From contig CAWCYG010000001.1 in assembly GCA_963799815.1 (NCBI GenBank), forward strand, positions 186,001 through 250,000: a DNA stretch of 64,000 nt. Reading direction: 5' to 3'. The DNA is from JBDTSW01 sp963799815 (GTDB taxonomy: Bacteria; Actinomycetota; Thermoleophilia; Solirubrobacterales; 70-9). Position 1 is the first letter of the stretch. Each line of letters begins with the position of its first letter. The position numbers and the translations under genes were made by a program. The notes under the pieces are model-generated. The model did not search any database and had not been told where the DNA came from. It saw only the letters and a program-made list of their open reading frames with translations. Below are positions 16,699-27,265 of this stretch, one piece after another.

Positions 16699-16715
16699 AC
16701 GCGGCGCGGCCGGCG

Positions 16716-18339
16716 CTACGGTCGAACGCGACCCTTGAGCTGCTCAAGGAAGGTTCTCGGGAAGCCCGGGATCTGCTCAAGGTCGTCGACTGAGTGGAAG
16801 CGCTCCACCCGCTCACGGTAAGCGAGGATGCGGCCGGTCTGGGTGACCGAGAGGCCGAGCTCGCGAAGCTCCTCATAGCTTGCCTCGTTGAGGCTGATCG
16901 TCCCCTCGGAGCCCTCGGATGAGCGATCGGGCGCTGGGGCGCCAGGCGGCTCCGGCTCAGAACGCTCAGGCTGGGGAGCCGGCGGGGGCTCGGGGCCAGG
17001 CGGGGCTCCGGGGCAGGTGGGGCTCGGGAGCCGGCGGAGGTTCGGGGGACCCGGACGGCAGGGGCTCGGTTTCGTCAGCTGATGCGCTGACCGAGGAGAT
17101 GGCTCCGCGCGCGCGATCGTCGGCTTCCGACGCTCGCCGCTGGGCCTGCTCGATCCGGTCCTCGAGCTCGCGCAGCTGCCTGCCCTGCTCGAGCTCGCGC
17201 GCCTTGAGCGCGGCGAGCTCCTCCGCGCGAGCGGCGCGAGACTCGGCTTCGGCAGCCCTCGACTCGACCTCCTCGAGGCGCTTCGCCGCCGTCTCAAGGG
17301 CGGCGGCGATCCGCTCCTGCCTCGCCGCCAGCTTGCGCTCGGCCTCCTGGAGCTGGCGAGTGACCTCGGGCTCGGGCTCGAGGGCCTGAGGCTCTTGCTC
17401 ACCCACCCCTTCCGCCGACTTTTCGGCCACAGGCTCGGGCTCGTCCTCTGTGGGCGCCTCGGGCGACGGCTCGTCGGCGCCCTGGCGTTCCTCGGCTTCG
17501 CGGATCCGGCGATCGGCCTCGCCGCGAATCCTCTCCTCCTCTGCCTCCCGGCGCTGCTCGTCTCGCTCGCGCTCGGCGAGCTCAAGCCGAGCCAGCGCCT
17601 GCTCCTCGGCCGCCGCTCGGACCTGCCGCTCGGCATCGGAACCGGTGGGTTGCTCAGGCACCTGCGCCGGTGTGGGTTCGGCGGAAGCCGACGGCTCGGC
17701 CTCGGGCTCCGTGGGAGCACCGGGGTCGGGCTGAGCCCGCTCCGCGGTGGCGGGCTCCGGCTCAGGGGGCGCGGACTCCTCAGGCTTGGTCTGGAACGCC
17801 GCAGCCGCACGGGGATCGGTCTTAAAGGTCGTGGCAGCCGTCGCAGCGGCAGCCGCGGCCTCGCCTGTCTGCGGCGCCTGGGGATCAGGCACCGGAGGCG
17901 TCTCCCCCGTCTCACCGCTGCGCTTTGTCTCCTGCTTGGCCTTCCTGTCGGCGCGCTTGGCCTCCTTCGCCATCCGCTCTTGCTCGGTCTTGCGCCGCTT
18001 CTGCGCCGCCTTCGCCTGCTTACGCTCCGCCTTCTCACGACGCCTTCGGTCTCGCTTCGACTCGGGCTTCGCATCCGTCGTGGTCGCGGGGGTTTCCGTG
18101 GTGGTCCCAGGCGGCGCGGTGGGCGGCGCCATGGAGGTCGACGGTGATGCTGCGGGCTGCTCTGAGCTCGGCTGCGGTGTCTCGGAAGCGCTTGTCGGCT
18201 CCGCCGTCTCGGGAGCGCTGGGCGACGCGCCTCCAGCAGGCTGGGCCGAGGCCGGCGCGGGAGAGCTGCTTGCGCTCGGCGTAGCTTCCTCCACCTTTTT
18301 CTGCTGGTCCTTCTTGCGGTCGAGTCGGAACGAGGGCAT
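16716..18339 (-). CDS. Coiled-coil protein with C-terminal ComEA-like helix-hairpin-helix, frameshifted in this sequence
   Basis: The start MPSFRLDRKKDQQKK opens a low-complexity protein: a Ser/Pro/Ala-rich region, a basic stretch (KRDRRRREKAERKQAKAAQKRR), an acidic Pro/Glu region and a long coiled coil (EAERKLAARQERIAAALETAAKRLEEVESRAAEAE). Near 17000-17035 the frame must advance one base. The continuation then ends in ISLNEASYEELRELGLSVTQTGRILAYRERVERFHSVDDLEQIPGFPRTFLEQLKGRVRP, a helix-hairpin-helix pair as in ComEA and photosystem II PsbU. The break is in a C/G-rich run and is probably an extra base. There is no signal peptide, so secretion as for true ComEA is not supported. Confidence 0.65.
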
Positions 18340-18416
18340 GCCCAAAATGGTCTCACGCCGAGCACGCGAGCGCACTCAAGGGCGGCCGCACGAGGCGGAT
18401 CGTGCGGCGCGAGCGA

Positions 18417-18902
18417 CTAACGGCCGCGCTGACGCGCGCTCAGCTCGCGCTCGATCTCGCGCTTTTGGTCGCGATCGCGAAGCTCGCGGCGGCGGTCGCG
18501 CTGCTCCTTCCCGCGGGCCAGGGCGAGCTCGAGCTTCGCGCGGGGGCCCTTGAAGTAGATGCGGAGCGGGACCAGCGTGAGTCCCTTCTTCTGCGTCTGG
18601 CCCTGAAGGCGCTCTATCTCGCGCTTATGCAGGAGCAGCTTGCGCGGGCGCTCGGGCTCGTGGTTCTGCACGTTGGCGGGCTCGTAGGGCGGGATGTGGG
18701 CGCCCCGCAGCCACACCTCGCCGTCCTCGACCGCCGCGTAGGCCTCCGCGATCTGGGCCTTGCCGTTGCGCAGGGACTTGACCTCGCTGCCCACCAGCTC
18801 GATCCCGGCCTCGAGACGGTCCAGGATCTCGTAGCGGTGCCGGGCGCGGCGGTTCGACGCCACGTCACCGGGGTCCGTCTTGCGCTTGCCCTTCTTCGCC
18901 AC
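18417..18902 (-). CDS. smpB: SsrA-binding protein SmpB
   Basis: 161 residues from a GTG start. The conserved core is complete: ASNRRARHRYEILDRLEAGIELVGSEVKSLRNGKAQIAEAYA, WLRGAHIPPYEPANVQNHEPERPRKLLLHKREIERL, and QKKGLTLVPLRIYFKGPRAKLELALARGKEQRDRR. It binds the tRNA-like part of tmRNA and delivers it to stalled ribosomes; the basic C-terminal tail enters the empty mRNA channel. It starts 5 bases after the RNase R stop, and tmRNA lies 4.4 kb further on. Confidence 0.97.
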   Translation of the reverse strand: MAKKGKRKTDPGDVASNRRARHRYEILDRLEAGIELVGSEVKSLRNGKAQIAEAYAAVEDGEVWLRGAHIPPYEPANVQNHEPERPRKLLLHKREIERLQGQTQKKGLTLVPLRIYFKGPRAKLELALARGKEQRDRRRELRDRDQKREIERELSARQRGR

Positions 18903-18907
18903 CTGAG

Positions 18908-20752
18908 CTACCCCCGCCGGCCCTCGCGCCGGTGCTGGGCCTTGCGGCGCGCTTCGCGTGGGCGCTTCGTCTTCGGGCGCTTTCGCGGCCGGCGCTCCAC
19001 CTCGCTCGGCTCGCCGGCGGGCTCGAGATCGGTCCGGCCTCTCGCAGTCTCGATCTTGCCGACGGTAACCGTCACCGGGTCGCCGAGGCGGATGACGTGC
19101 TTGTCACGGCGGCCGACGAGCGCGGTCTCGGTCTCGTTTAAGTCGTAGCGGTCGCGCCGCAAGAGGCGTGCCGGCAGGAACCCCTCGTAGACGTCGGCCA
19201 GGCGACCCTGGAAGCTGACGAAGGCGCCCCCTCCGACGAGGCCCGAGACCTCGCCCTCGAACGACGTCGCCCACCCCGCCTCGAAGAGCTCGCGCTCGAG
19301 CAGGAACGCCGCGCAGGTGCGGTCGGCGCGCCGCTCGATCTTGGTGGCGGCGCGTTCCAGATCGGAGCGCCGCGGCCCCGCTTCGCGGACATGCGCACGG
19401 TCGGGCTCGGCCTCGCTCGCCCCGATCGCTGAGAGCAGGCCGCGGTGGGCGATCAGGTCCGGGTAGCGGCGAATCGGTGAGGTGAAGTGCGCGTACGCGG
19501 AGCTGCCGAGACCGGCGTGCCCGATGTTGCGGTTGCTGTAGAAGGCGGCCTTCAACGAGCGCAAGACAAGCGATGTATACGCCGCGCGTCCATGACCGCG
19601 CCGCTTCGCCTCTCGCGCGACGCTGCGCGAGAGCTCCGCCACAAGCTCGCCAGCCTGGTGCGGCTGGATGCTCTTCGGAAGGGGCGGAGTGGGCACGTCG
19701 AGCGCTGTCGAGCTGCTCGAAGAGGTAGGCGACGCGCTGCGGGATCCGGTTGCTCGTGCACCCGATAGAGAGTTGGGATGCGCCGCCGCTCAAGTAGCTC
19801 GGCCACCTGCTCGTTGGTGAGGATCATCAGGTGCTCGATCAGGCGGTGCGCCTCGGTCTGCTCGACCCCCTTGGCGCCGGTCGACGTCGCCGGCGGAGTC
19901 GAATTCGAACTCCGGCTCGAAGCTCTCGATCTCGAGCGATCCGATCCGGCGACGGTCGGCGAGCGCGGCCGCTGCGCGGCGTGCGTGTTCAAGCGGCTCG
20001 GCAGCGATCTCCGGCGGGCGGTCACGGTTCGCGAAGATCCGATCGAGCTGGTCGTAGTCGAGTCGCGCATCCGAGCGAATCCGGCTGCGGTAGAACTCCG
20101 CCCCGCTCGGCTCCCCGTTCGCCGAGAGCCTGACCTCCATTGTTACGGCGAGCCGCTCCACCCCTGGCGCGAGCGAGCACGCTTCGGCGCTGAGCGCGGC
20201 CGGGAGCATGGGCTCGACGGAGCCCGGGACGTAGGTGCTGGTGCCGCGCTCGTAGGCCACCCGTTCGAGACCGCTGCCGGGCCGAACGTGGGCGGCGACG
20301 TCGGCGATGTGGATCCAGAGCCGCGTCCCGTCGCCGTCGGGTTGAGCCGAGACCGCGTCGTCGAAGTCGCGCGCGGTCGCCGGGTCGACGGTGAACGTGT
20401 CGAGCGCGGTGAGATCACGCCGTCCGCCGTCCGCCGCTCCGGCTCGGGCCGATTCCGCGGCCGATGCCGCCTCGGCCTCGAGCTGGTCGCAGAAGCCTCG
20501 CTCGAGTCCGCTCTCCGACAGGAGCGCCACGACGACGTCGGCCGCCCGCTTTGGCGAGCCGAGATCGCGAAGGGCTCGCGCGCCTCCCGGAGCGAAGTCG
20601 GCAAGGACCATACGGCCGTCGGGCGCCTCGGCCGGGCCGCCCACCAAAGCGGCGCGCGGCCCTGGCTCGAACAGGGGTTCCACCGTCCGAAACCGCCCTC
20701 GCTTGGCGACGACAGCGACCTGCAGGTCGCCCTCGTCCGGCGTCGTGCTCAT
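18908..20752 (-). CDS. rnr: Ribonuclease R, frameshifted three times in this sequence
   Basis: A 3'-5' exoribonuclease of the RNB family. The first part includes the catalytic acidic motif DTFTVDPATARDFDDAVS and LWIHIADVAAHV. The frame advances by one base near 19882 (FEFDSAGDV to TGAKGVEQTEAHRLIEHLMILTNEQV), near 19738 (RVHEQPDP to QRVAYLFEQLDS) and near 19703 (to VPTPPLPKSIQPHQAGELV), returning to the first frame. The rest has AHFTSPIRRYPDLIAHR and an S1-like domain with a basic tail. All segments align end to end with RNase R, so nothing is missing. It shares a 4-base overlap with the S41 protease upstream and is followed by smpB; RNase R degrades tmRNA-tagged mRNAs. Confidence 0.85.
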
Positions 20753-21945
20753 TGCGGTCGCAGCAGGGACCGCAGCTCGGCGAGCCCAACGTCGAGGGCC
20801 TCGTCCGGGTCGCTCTCGGGATCGTCGCGGACATCCACCTCGGGCTGCACTCCCTTCCCCGCGAGCGACTCGCCCTCGGAGGTGACGTACTCGCCGATCG
20901 TCAGGTCGAGAGCCCCTCCGCGCGCGAGCGGCAGCACCTCCTGGACGGTGTTCTTGCCGAAGGTCCTCGTTCCGACGAGCGTGGCGAGGCCATAGTCCTC
21001 GAGTGCCGCGGCGAGGATCTCGGCCGCCGAGGCGGTATCGCGGTTGATGAGAACGACCGTGGGGCGTGCCTCGATCGCCTCGCCGACGGCCTCGTAGTCC
21101 TCGTCGCCGGAGGCCCTGCTCGAGGTTGAGACAACCACACCGTCCTCGACGAACAGCCCGGCGGAGAGGACGGCCTCATCTAGGAGGCCGCCGCCGTTCC
21201 CCCGAAGGTCGAGCACCAATCCCTCGGCGCCCTCGCGGTAGAGGCGCTCGATCGTTTCGCGAAGCTCGCCGTGGGCTCCCTCCGAGAAGGTGAAGTATTG
21301 AACGTAGGCGACCTTGCGGCGATCGCCTGGAGGGCCGACCTTGCGGATTCTCCCCTCAACCGCCGGCAGCCGCACCTCCGCTCGGCGCAGCTCGATGTCC
21401 CGCTCGCCGCCGCCGGCGACCGGCCGGATGCTGATCTCGACCTCGGTCCCCGGCTTGCCCTTGATCCGGGCGGCCGAGATCTCGGCCGGCTGGCCCGCGA
21501 TCGACCTGCCGTCGACCGCGAGGATCACATCGCCCTCAGAGATGTCGGCGCGCTGGGCAGGCGAGTTCGGCAGCACGTCCGCGACGCGCAGCCCCTCCTT
21601 GACCTCGCTCACACTGAGTCCAACCCCCTTGAACCGTCCGGAGGTCGTCGCGTTCAGCGCCCGCAATGCCTTGGGGCCGAAGTAGTGAGAGAAACGATCG
21701 TCGTAGCGGCGGCGCAGCTCATCAACCATCCCCCGGACGGATGACTCGTCGAGCACCTCGGGCTCCACGTCGCGGAAGTAGTTCGCCTCGATCAGCTCCC
21801 GTGCCTCGTCGGGCAGCGCCTCCTCGCCGTCGAGCAGGGAGGTGGCCGCGGCGATGGCGAGCGCGACCAGGATCCCCAAGAGCAGGCCGAAGCCGAGGCC
21901 CCGCAGGAAGCCACCGCCGGAGGCGCCGTCGTTGTCCGCGTTCAT
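20749..21945 (-). CDS. ctpA: S41 family C-terminal processing peptidase
   Basis: 398 residues. An N-terminal membrane anchor (GLGFGLLLGILVALAIAAATSLL, about 14-37) precedes an extracytoplasmic body. A PDZ domain follows (about 105-185: GVGLSVSEVKEGLRVADVLPNSPAQRADISEGDVILAVDGR). The catalytic Ser is in NRDTASAAEILAAAL and the catalytic Lys in GTRTFGKNTVQEV, the Ser-Lys dyad of tail-specific proteases. The DLRGNGGGLLDEAV motif is intact. It lies between ftsX (21-base gap) and rnr (ATGA overlap), a typical actinobacterial order. Confidence 0.93.
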   Translation of the reverse strand: MNADNDGASGGGFLRGLGFGLLLGILVALAIAAATSLLDGEEALPDEARELIEANYFRDVEPEVLDESSVRGMVDELRRRYDDRFSHYFGPKALRALNATTSGRFKGVGLSVSEVKEGLRVADVLPNSPAQRADISEGDVILAVDGRSIAGQPAEISAARIKGKPGTEVEISIRPVAGGGERDIELRRAEVRLPAVEGRIRKVGPPGDRRKVAYVQYFTFSEGAHGELRETIERLYREGAEGLVLDLRGNGGGLLDEAVLSAGLFVEDGVVVSTSSRASGDEDYEAVGEAIEARPTVVLINRDTASAAEILAAALEDYGLATLVGTRTFGKNTVQEVLPLARGGALDLTIGEYVTSEGESLAGKGVQPEVDVRDDPESDPDEALDVGLAELRSLLRPQ

Positions 21946-21966
21946 GGGTACAGGATGACGCTGCGG

Positions 21967-22878
21967 TTAAACGCGCAGGAAGCGCCGCAGGGTGATGCCA
22001 CTGCCCAGGGCGGAAACGACGATCGCGGATGCGATCAGCACGGCGACCAGCGGCAGGAAGCCGACGGTCGAGAAGTTGTCAACGAGAGCGAATGTGTCCG
22101 CGAGTGGGTCAACGATGGTCACCTTGCCAAGGAGCAGTATGCCGACCGCGATCACCGCGCCGGCCATGCCCACGAGCACGCCCTCGATCATGAACGGCCA
22201 GCGGATGAACCAGTTGGTGGCGCCCACGAGCCTCATCACCTCGACTTCACGGCGGCGGGCGTAGATCGAGAGGCGGATCGTGTTGGCCACGAGCAGGAGC
22301 GAGGCCACCAGGAGCAGCACAGCGATCACGAGCAGGACGATCTTGACGGCGCTCGTCACCTCACGGATGTCGGTTGACTGCTCACGCTTGTCGTTGACCT
22401 CGTCGATGGCGGGATGGATCGGCTTGGGCTCACCGTTGGCACCCACCGGCTGGAGGTCACGCGTGACCGATTCGAGGTTGTCCGGGTCGTCCAGCGTGAT
22501 GTCGAAGGCTGGCGGCAGCGGGTTCGAGCGCAGCTCGCCGAGGCTCGCCTTGAGCTCGCTGCCCTCGAGCCGGCCTCGCAGGCGCTCCAGGCCTTCCTTC
22601 TTCGAGACGAACTCCACGCTCTCAACGTGCTCGACCTTGCTGATCTCCTTCTCGACCGCGGCCTTGTCGGCGTTGGTCGCGTCAGGGACGAGATAAACGT
22701 TGAGGCCGATCTGCTCTCGGACTTCGGCGGCCGTCCCCTCGCTGGCCCGCAGCACCGGGATGAGGACGCCCAACAGGAGCGTGGTGACGATGATCGTCAC
22801 CACGGCGGCCATGCTCGGCGCGGCCTGGCGGCGCAGCGCGCGGAAGGCCTCGGATATGAAGAAGATCGGACGGCCCAT
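21967..22878 (-). CDS. ftsX: Cell division protein FtsX
   Basis: 303 residues with four membrane segments: one near the N-terminus (AAPSMAAVVTIIVTTLLLGVLIPVL) and three near the C-terminus. The large extracellular loop between helices 1 and 2 (about 45-185) contains NVYLVPDATNADKAAVEKEISKVEHVESVEFVSKKEGLERLR, the region that activates peptidoglycan hydrolases. The cytoplasmic motif RRREVEVMRLVGATNWFIRWPFMIEG is the FtsE-coupling region. It starts 3 bases after ftsE. A coiled-coil M23 peptidase at 48-49 kb is a plausible hydrolase partner (inference). Confidence 0.96.
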   Translation of the reverse strand: MGRPIFFISEAFRALRRQAAPSMAAVVTIIVTTLLLGVLIPVLRASEGTAAEVREQIGLNVYLVPDATNADKAAVEKEISKVEHVESVEFVSKKEGLERLRGRLEGSELKASLGELRSNPLPPAFDITLDDPDNLESVTRDLQPVGANGEPKPIHPAIDEVNDKREQSTDIREVTSAVKIVLLVIAVLLLVASLLLVANTIRLSIYARRREVEVMRLVGATNWFIRWPFMIEGVLVGMAGAVIAVGILLLGKVTIVDPLADTFALVDNFSTVGFLPLVAVLIASAIVVSALGSGITLRRFLRV

Positions 22879-22881
22879 TGG

Positions 22882-23763
<882 letters not shown>

Positions 23764-23959
23764 CCGGGTCTGATCTTTCTTCGGCCCCGGCGCTAATCCT
23801 GCGCCTGGGTCCCTGGTCCCGAGCGCGAGCTACAACGAGGCCTGCCAAGGGTAGCGAAGCCCATGAGCAACCGCTAACAATCGGGCTCCCGCTGCAAGGG
23901 CCGTGGCGGGGCGGAGAGCGGGCTACCTCGAGCGGGCTCGGCCCCCGGGCTCCGCGGCG

Positions 23960-24958
23960 CTACGTCCACTCCGGGCCGAACAGCGGGGGGCGGGAGACGA
24001 TCGGTTTGAGGACGAGTGCCTCGCGCACGCGGTCGGCGATGCCCCTCGGGGTGAGGCCGAAGTGCTCCATGCAGGCCTCGCCGGTGCCGGAGACGCCGAA
24101 CTCGTCGCCCATGCCGACGGCGAAGATCGGGACCGGGTGCTGCTCGGCGGCCACCTCGCGGATCGCGTCGGCGAGCCCGCCGGTGACGCGGTGCTCCTCC
24201 GCGGTGACCGCGACCCCGGTCTTGGATAGCGACTCGAGCACCGTGCCGGAGTCGAGCGGCTTGATCCGGGCGACGTTCAGGACCTCGGCCTCGACCCCGT
24301 CCTCTTTCTGCAAGGACTCGGCCGCTTCGAGCGCGCGCCAGACCATGTGGCCCGTGGCGATGATCGAGATGTCCTTGCCCTCGCGCATCACGTCGACGCC
24401 CTCGCCGATGGTCTCCGGGATGTCCTCGTAGACGACAGGAGTCGCCGGACGGCCGAACCGCATGTACATCGGCTCGTCGCGCTCGTATGACTCCATCGTC
24501 GCGCGATACGCCTGGTTGTAGTCGGCCGGAGCGAAAACCTGCATCCGCGGCATCGCCCGCATCAGGGCGATGTCCTCGATCATCTGGTGCGAGGCGCCGT
24601 CCTCGCCGAGCGAGACGCCGCCGTGCGAGGCGCCAATCCGGACGGGCAGCTCGTTGTGCGCGATTCCCAGGCGCACCTGGTCGTAGGCGCGACCCGAGGC
24701 GAAGATCGCGAAGGTGGAGGCGTACGGACGCTTGCCCGTGGCCGCGAGCCCGCATGCCATCGACATCATGTTCGCCTCGGCGGCCCCGCAGTTGAAGAAC
24801 CGCTCGGGGAAGCGTTTGCCGAACTTGATCGACTGGGTGGACACCGCAAGGTCAGCGTCAAGGGCGACGACATCGTCGTGCGCCTCGCCAAGCTCAACCA
24901 GCGCATCGCCATAGGCCTGGCGGGTTGCGACCGGTTCGGTGGCGGCCTCCGCAGGCAT
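23960..24958 (-). CDS. Transketolase, C-terminal subunit
   Basis: 332 residues: the pyrimidine-binding domain of transketolase plus the C-terminal domain. Key blocks are RQAYGDALVELGEAHDDVVALDADLAVSTQSIKF, RFFNCGAAEANMMSMACGLAATGKRPYASTFAIF (with the Glu that activates ThDP), ASHGGVSLGEDGASHQMIEDIALMRAMPRMQVFAPADY and the VTAEEHRVTGGL loop. The start codon overlaps the stop of the N-terminal half in a TGATG arrangement. Together they make a split transketolase that moves two-carbon units between sugar phosphates. Confidence 0.93.
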   Translation of the reverse strand: MPAEAATEPVATRQAYGDALVELGEAHDDVVALDADLAVSTQSIKFGKRFPERFFNCGAAEANMMSMACGLAATGKRPYASTFAIFASGRAYDQVRLGIAHNELPVRIGASHGGVSLGEDGASHQMIEDIALMRAMPRMQVFAPADYNQAYRATMESYERDEPMYMRFGRPATPVVYEDIPETIGEGVDVMREGKDISIIATGHMVWRALEAAESLQKEDGVEAEVLNVARIKPLDSGTVLESLSKTGVAVTAEEHRVTGGLADAIREVAAEQHPVPIFAVGMGDEFGVSGTGEACMEHFGLTPRGIADRVREALVLKPIVSRPPLFGPEWT

Positions 24959-25944
24959 CAGGCTCCGCCCTTCTCGTCGTGGAGCGCCTTCGTTTGCGCC
25001 TCGAGGCGCGCGTCGAGCTCTTCAAGCGCCTCGGCGGCGAACTCCGCGCTCACCGCCGCCTTGCCGTGGAAGCCGAAGCGGCCCTCCATCGACGAGACAC
25101 CGCGGCCCTTGCGGGTCTGCGCGATGATCGCCGCCGGGCGGTCCAGAGTACGGCTGCGCTCGAGCGCCTCGACCACCTCGTCCATGTCGTGGCCATCGAT
25201 CTCGACCGAGTCCCAGCCGAAGGCCTCGAACTTGGCGCGGACATCGCCTGTATCCATGACCTCCTCGGTCGTGCCATCGGTCTGCAGGTGGTTGTAGTCG
25301 ACGATCGCGGTCAGGTTCCGCACGCCGAAGTGCGGCGCGGCGGTCGCTGCCTCCCATGTCTGGCCCTCCTGGACGTCGCCGTCGGAGAGGACGCCGAAGA
25401 CATGCGCCTCGTCGTCGAGGCCGTCGAGTCGCAGCGCGAGGCAGATCCCCACGCACATCGAGAGCCCCTGGCCGAGTGAACCCGTGGAGACCTCCACCCC
25501 GGGCGTGCGGTTCATGTCCGGGTGGCCCTGGAGCTGCGCGCCGATCTGACGCAGCCCCATCAGGTCCTCCAGCGGGAAATAGTCGTGATGAGCGAGCGCC
25601 GCGTACTGGATTGGGGCGGCGTGACCCTTGCACAGCACGAAGCGGTCGCGCTCGGGCCACTCCGGGTTCTCCGGGTCGTGGCGGAGCACCCGGTAGTAGA
25701 GCGCCGCGACGATGTCGGCCGCCGAGAGTGATGAGTCCAGGTGACCCGACTTCGCGACCGCCAGCATCCGCACGCAGTCGATCCGAAGCAGCGTCGCCCA
25801 CCGCTCGAGCTCCGCCGAGCTCGGCGCCTCCTCCCCCCGCTCTGCACCGCGCGGAGGAGGCTTTGGATCCGGCACCGGCCGCAGGTGCGTCACGTCCGCG
25901 AGGGTAGCGACGTCCCGGCCGGGGTTGCTCGCAGGTCTGGCCAT
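24958..25944 (-). CDS. Transketolase, N-terminal subunit
   Basis: 328 residues from the ATG at 25944, including a ~45-residue polar N-terminal extension that may be shorter in reality. The diphosphate-binding domain has SGHLDSSLSAADIVAALYY, FVLCKGHAAPIQYAAL, GSLGQGLSMCVGICLAL, and the ThDP motif SDGDVQEGQTWEAATAAPHFGVRNLTAIVDYNHLQTDG. In that motif the first Gly of GDG is Ser. The C-terminal half is the next gene. Split transketolases are common in actinobacteria and archaea. Confidence 0.92.
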   Translation of the reverse strand: MARPASNPGRDVATLADVTHLRPVPDPKPPPRGAERGEEAPSSAELERWATLLRIDCVRMLAVAKSGHLDSSLSAADIVAALYYRVLRHDPENPEWPERDRFVLCKGHAAPIQYAALAHHDYFPLEDLMGLRQIGAQLQGHPDMNRTPGVEVSTGSLGQGLSMCVGICLALRLDGLDDEAHVFGVLSDGDVQEGQTWEAATAAPHFGVRNLTAIVDYNHLQTDGTTEEVMDTGDVRAKFEAFGWDSVEIDGHDMDEVVEALERSRTLDRPAAIIAQTRKGRGVSSMEGRFGFHGKAAVSAEFAAEALEELDARLEAQTKALHDEKGGA

Positions 25945-26007
25945 TGCAACGACCCTACGAGTGGGCCGGGACGGAACTCGCGGCACGGATCGCCGGAAAA
26001 TGGGCCT

Positions 26008-26565
26008 TCAGGTGACTCTCCAGTCCTGACGGAGGAGGCCGAAGAACGCGACGTCGACCTCACTGCCCCGTTCGAGGTTTCGCGATCTCAGCAATCCCTC
26101 GCGGACGAACCCGAGGGACTCGGCGAGGGCGATGACGCGCTCGCTCTCCGGAAGCGTGGTCAACTCCACTCGACGCATTCTGAGCGATTGGAAAAGCCAA
26201 TCAAGCGCGAGCCGCAGCGCCCGGCGCGCGATGCCATGACGCCGGGCCCCTTGCGCCAGCCAGAAGCCGACCTCGCAACGGCGATGGCGCCAGTCGAGGT
26301 CGAACATCACGATGACGCCCAGGAACTCGTCGCTCGCCACGTCAGCGATCGCGAGCTCGACGAAGCTCGTGTTTCCTTCGCGATCGGTGGCGTCGCGATG
26401 AACGCGACGGCGTGCCTCGACCTCATCGGGATCCACCTCGGCGCCGATGTCCACGCCGAGCGTGGGATCGGTGGCGAAGGCGCGAGCGTAGGGGCCTGCG
26501 TCGGCCTCACCGAGGGCACGCAGCTTGATCAGCTCGTCGGCGAGCTCTGGGGTATCGATGTACAC
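26008..26565 (-). CDS. GNAT family N-acetyltransferase (RimJ/RimL-like)
   Basis: 185 residues from the GTG at 26565, whose product begins MYIDTPELADELIKLRALGEADAGPYARAFA. The acetyl-CoA binding segment is CEVGFWLAQGARRHGIARRALRLALDWLF, a variant of the QxxGxG/A loop. VELTTLPESERVIALAESLGFVREGLLRSRNLERGSEVDVAFFGLLRQDW is the typical C-terminal half of the ribosomal-protein or small-molecule acetyltransferase branch. It is divergent from the lipoprotein gene. The acceptor is unknown. Confidence 0.85.
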   Translation of the reverse strand: MYIDTPELADELIKLRALGEADAGPYARAFATDPTLGVDIGAEVDPDEVEARRRVHRDATDREGNTSFVELAIADVASDEFLGVIVMFDLDWRHRRCEVGFWLAQGARRHGIARRALRLALDWLFQSLRMRRVELTTLPESERVIALAESLGFVREGLLRSRNLERGSEVDVAFFGLLRQDWRVT

Positions 26566-26620
26566 GGGCCTATCTTGGCGATGATCGAATCGACGCCGCC
26601 GCTTGCCACCATGGGGCGAC

Positions 26621-27250
26621 ATGCGCTTCGCCCTGACCACGCTCGTCATCGCGCTGCTTCTCGCCGGCTGCGGCGAGAAGGAGGAGTCGACCGCCCCGCC
26701 CTCGAGCTCCGGCGCGAGCTCGGAACCCCCACCTGCGGACCAAGGTGACGAAGCAGACGGACCGGGCGACACCAACGGCGGTGGCCAGGGAGAGCCAACT
26801 CAAAGTCCCCAGGAGCTCGCACGGCAGCGTGAGCGCCAGGCCGAGCGCGTGGTCCGCTCCTACATGAACGCGCTCGACGCCCGCGACGGGGCCGCGGTGT
26901 GCCGGCTGCTGGCGCCGGGCGTAGAGGACGAGCTCAAGCTGCCGCGCGAGCGCTCGGACTGCGCGGGCTCGCTCGACGCCTCGATCGGCTACCGCGATCC
27001 CCGCGGATTGCCGCAGTTCGAGGGCGTGTCGATCGCCGGAATCGCCGGCGTCAAGGCAAGCGCCCGCGAGGCCCGCGTCACGGCGACGGTCGTCACCAGC
27101 TTCGGCGATCGAGCGGAGCCATCGATCGAGGACGACGTCATCTACCTGATCCGGCGCGGCGGCGAGTACGTCGTCGCCCAGCCGAGTGCAGCGCTTTACC
27201 GCGCGATCGGCGCAGAGCCACCCCTGCGCTCGATCGTTCCTCCGAGCTGA
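26621..27250 (+). CDS. Lipoprotein with SnoaL/DUF4878-like region
   Basis: 209 residues from the ATG at 26621. The signal peptide MRFALTTLVIALLLAGCGEKEE has lipobox LAGC (lipid-modified Cys17). A Ser/Pro/Asp-rich spacer to about residue 65 is followed by QERVVRSYMNALDARDGAAVCRLLAPG-like sequence, which resembles the small alpha+beta (NTF2-like) domains often attached to actinobacterial lipoproteins. Two cysteines in the domain (CRLL, DCAGS) could pair. It is separate from the redox cassette, converging on it with a 15-base gap. Confidence 0.75.
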   Translation: MRFALTTLVIALLLAGCGEKEESTAPPSSSGASSEPPPADQGDEADGPGDTNGGGQGEPTQSPQELARQRERQAERVVRSYMNALDARDGAAVCRLLAPGVEDELKLPRERSDCAGSLDASIGYRDPRGLPQFEGVSIAGIAGVKASAREARVTATVVTSFGDRAEPSIEDDVIYLIRRGGEYVVAQPSAALYRAIGAEPPLRSIVPPS

Positions 27251-27265
27251 GCGCTGCCCAGCGGA

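Noticed and set aside
16966..17030. End of the coiled-coil protein at the first stop after the frameshift
   Set aside because: The other frame gives an intact HHH domain directly afterwards, so the short end is probably an artefact.
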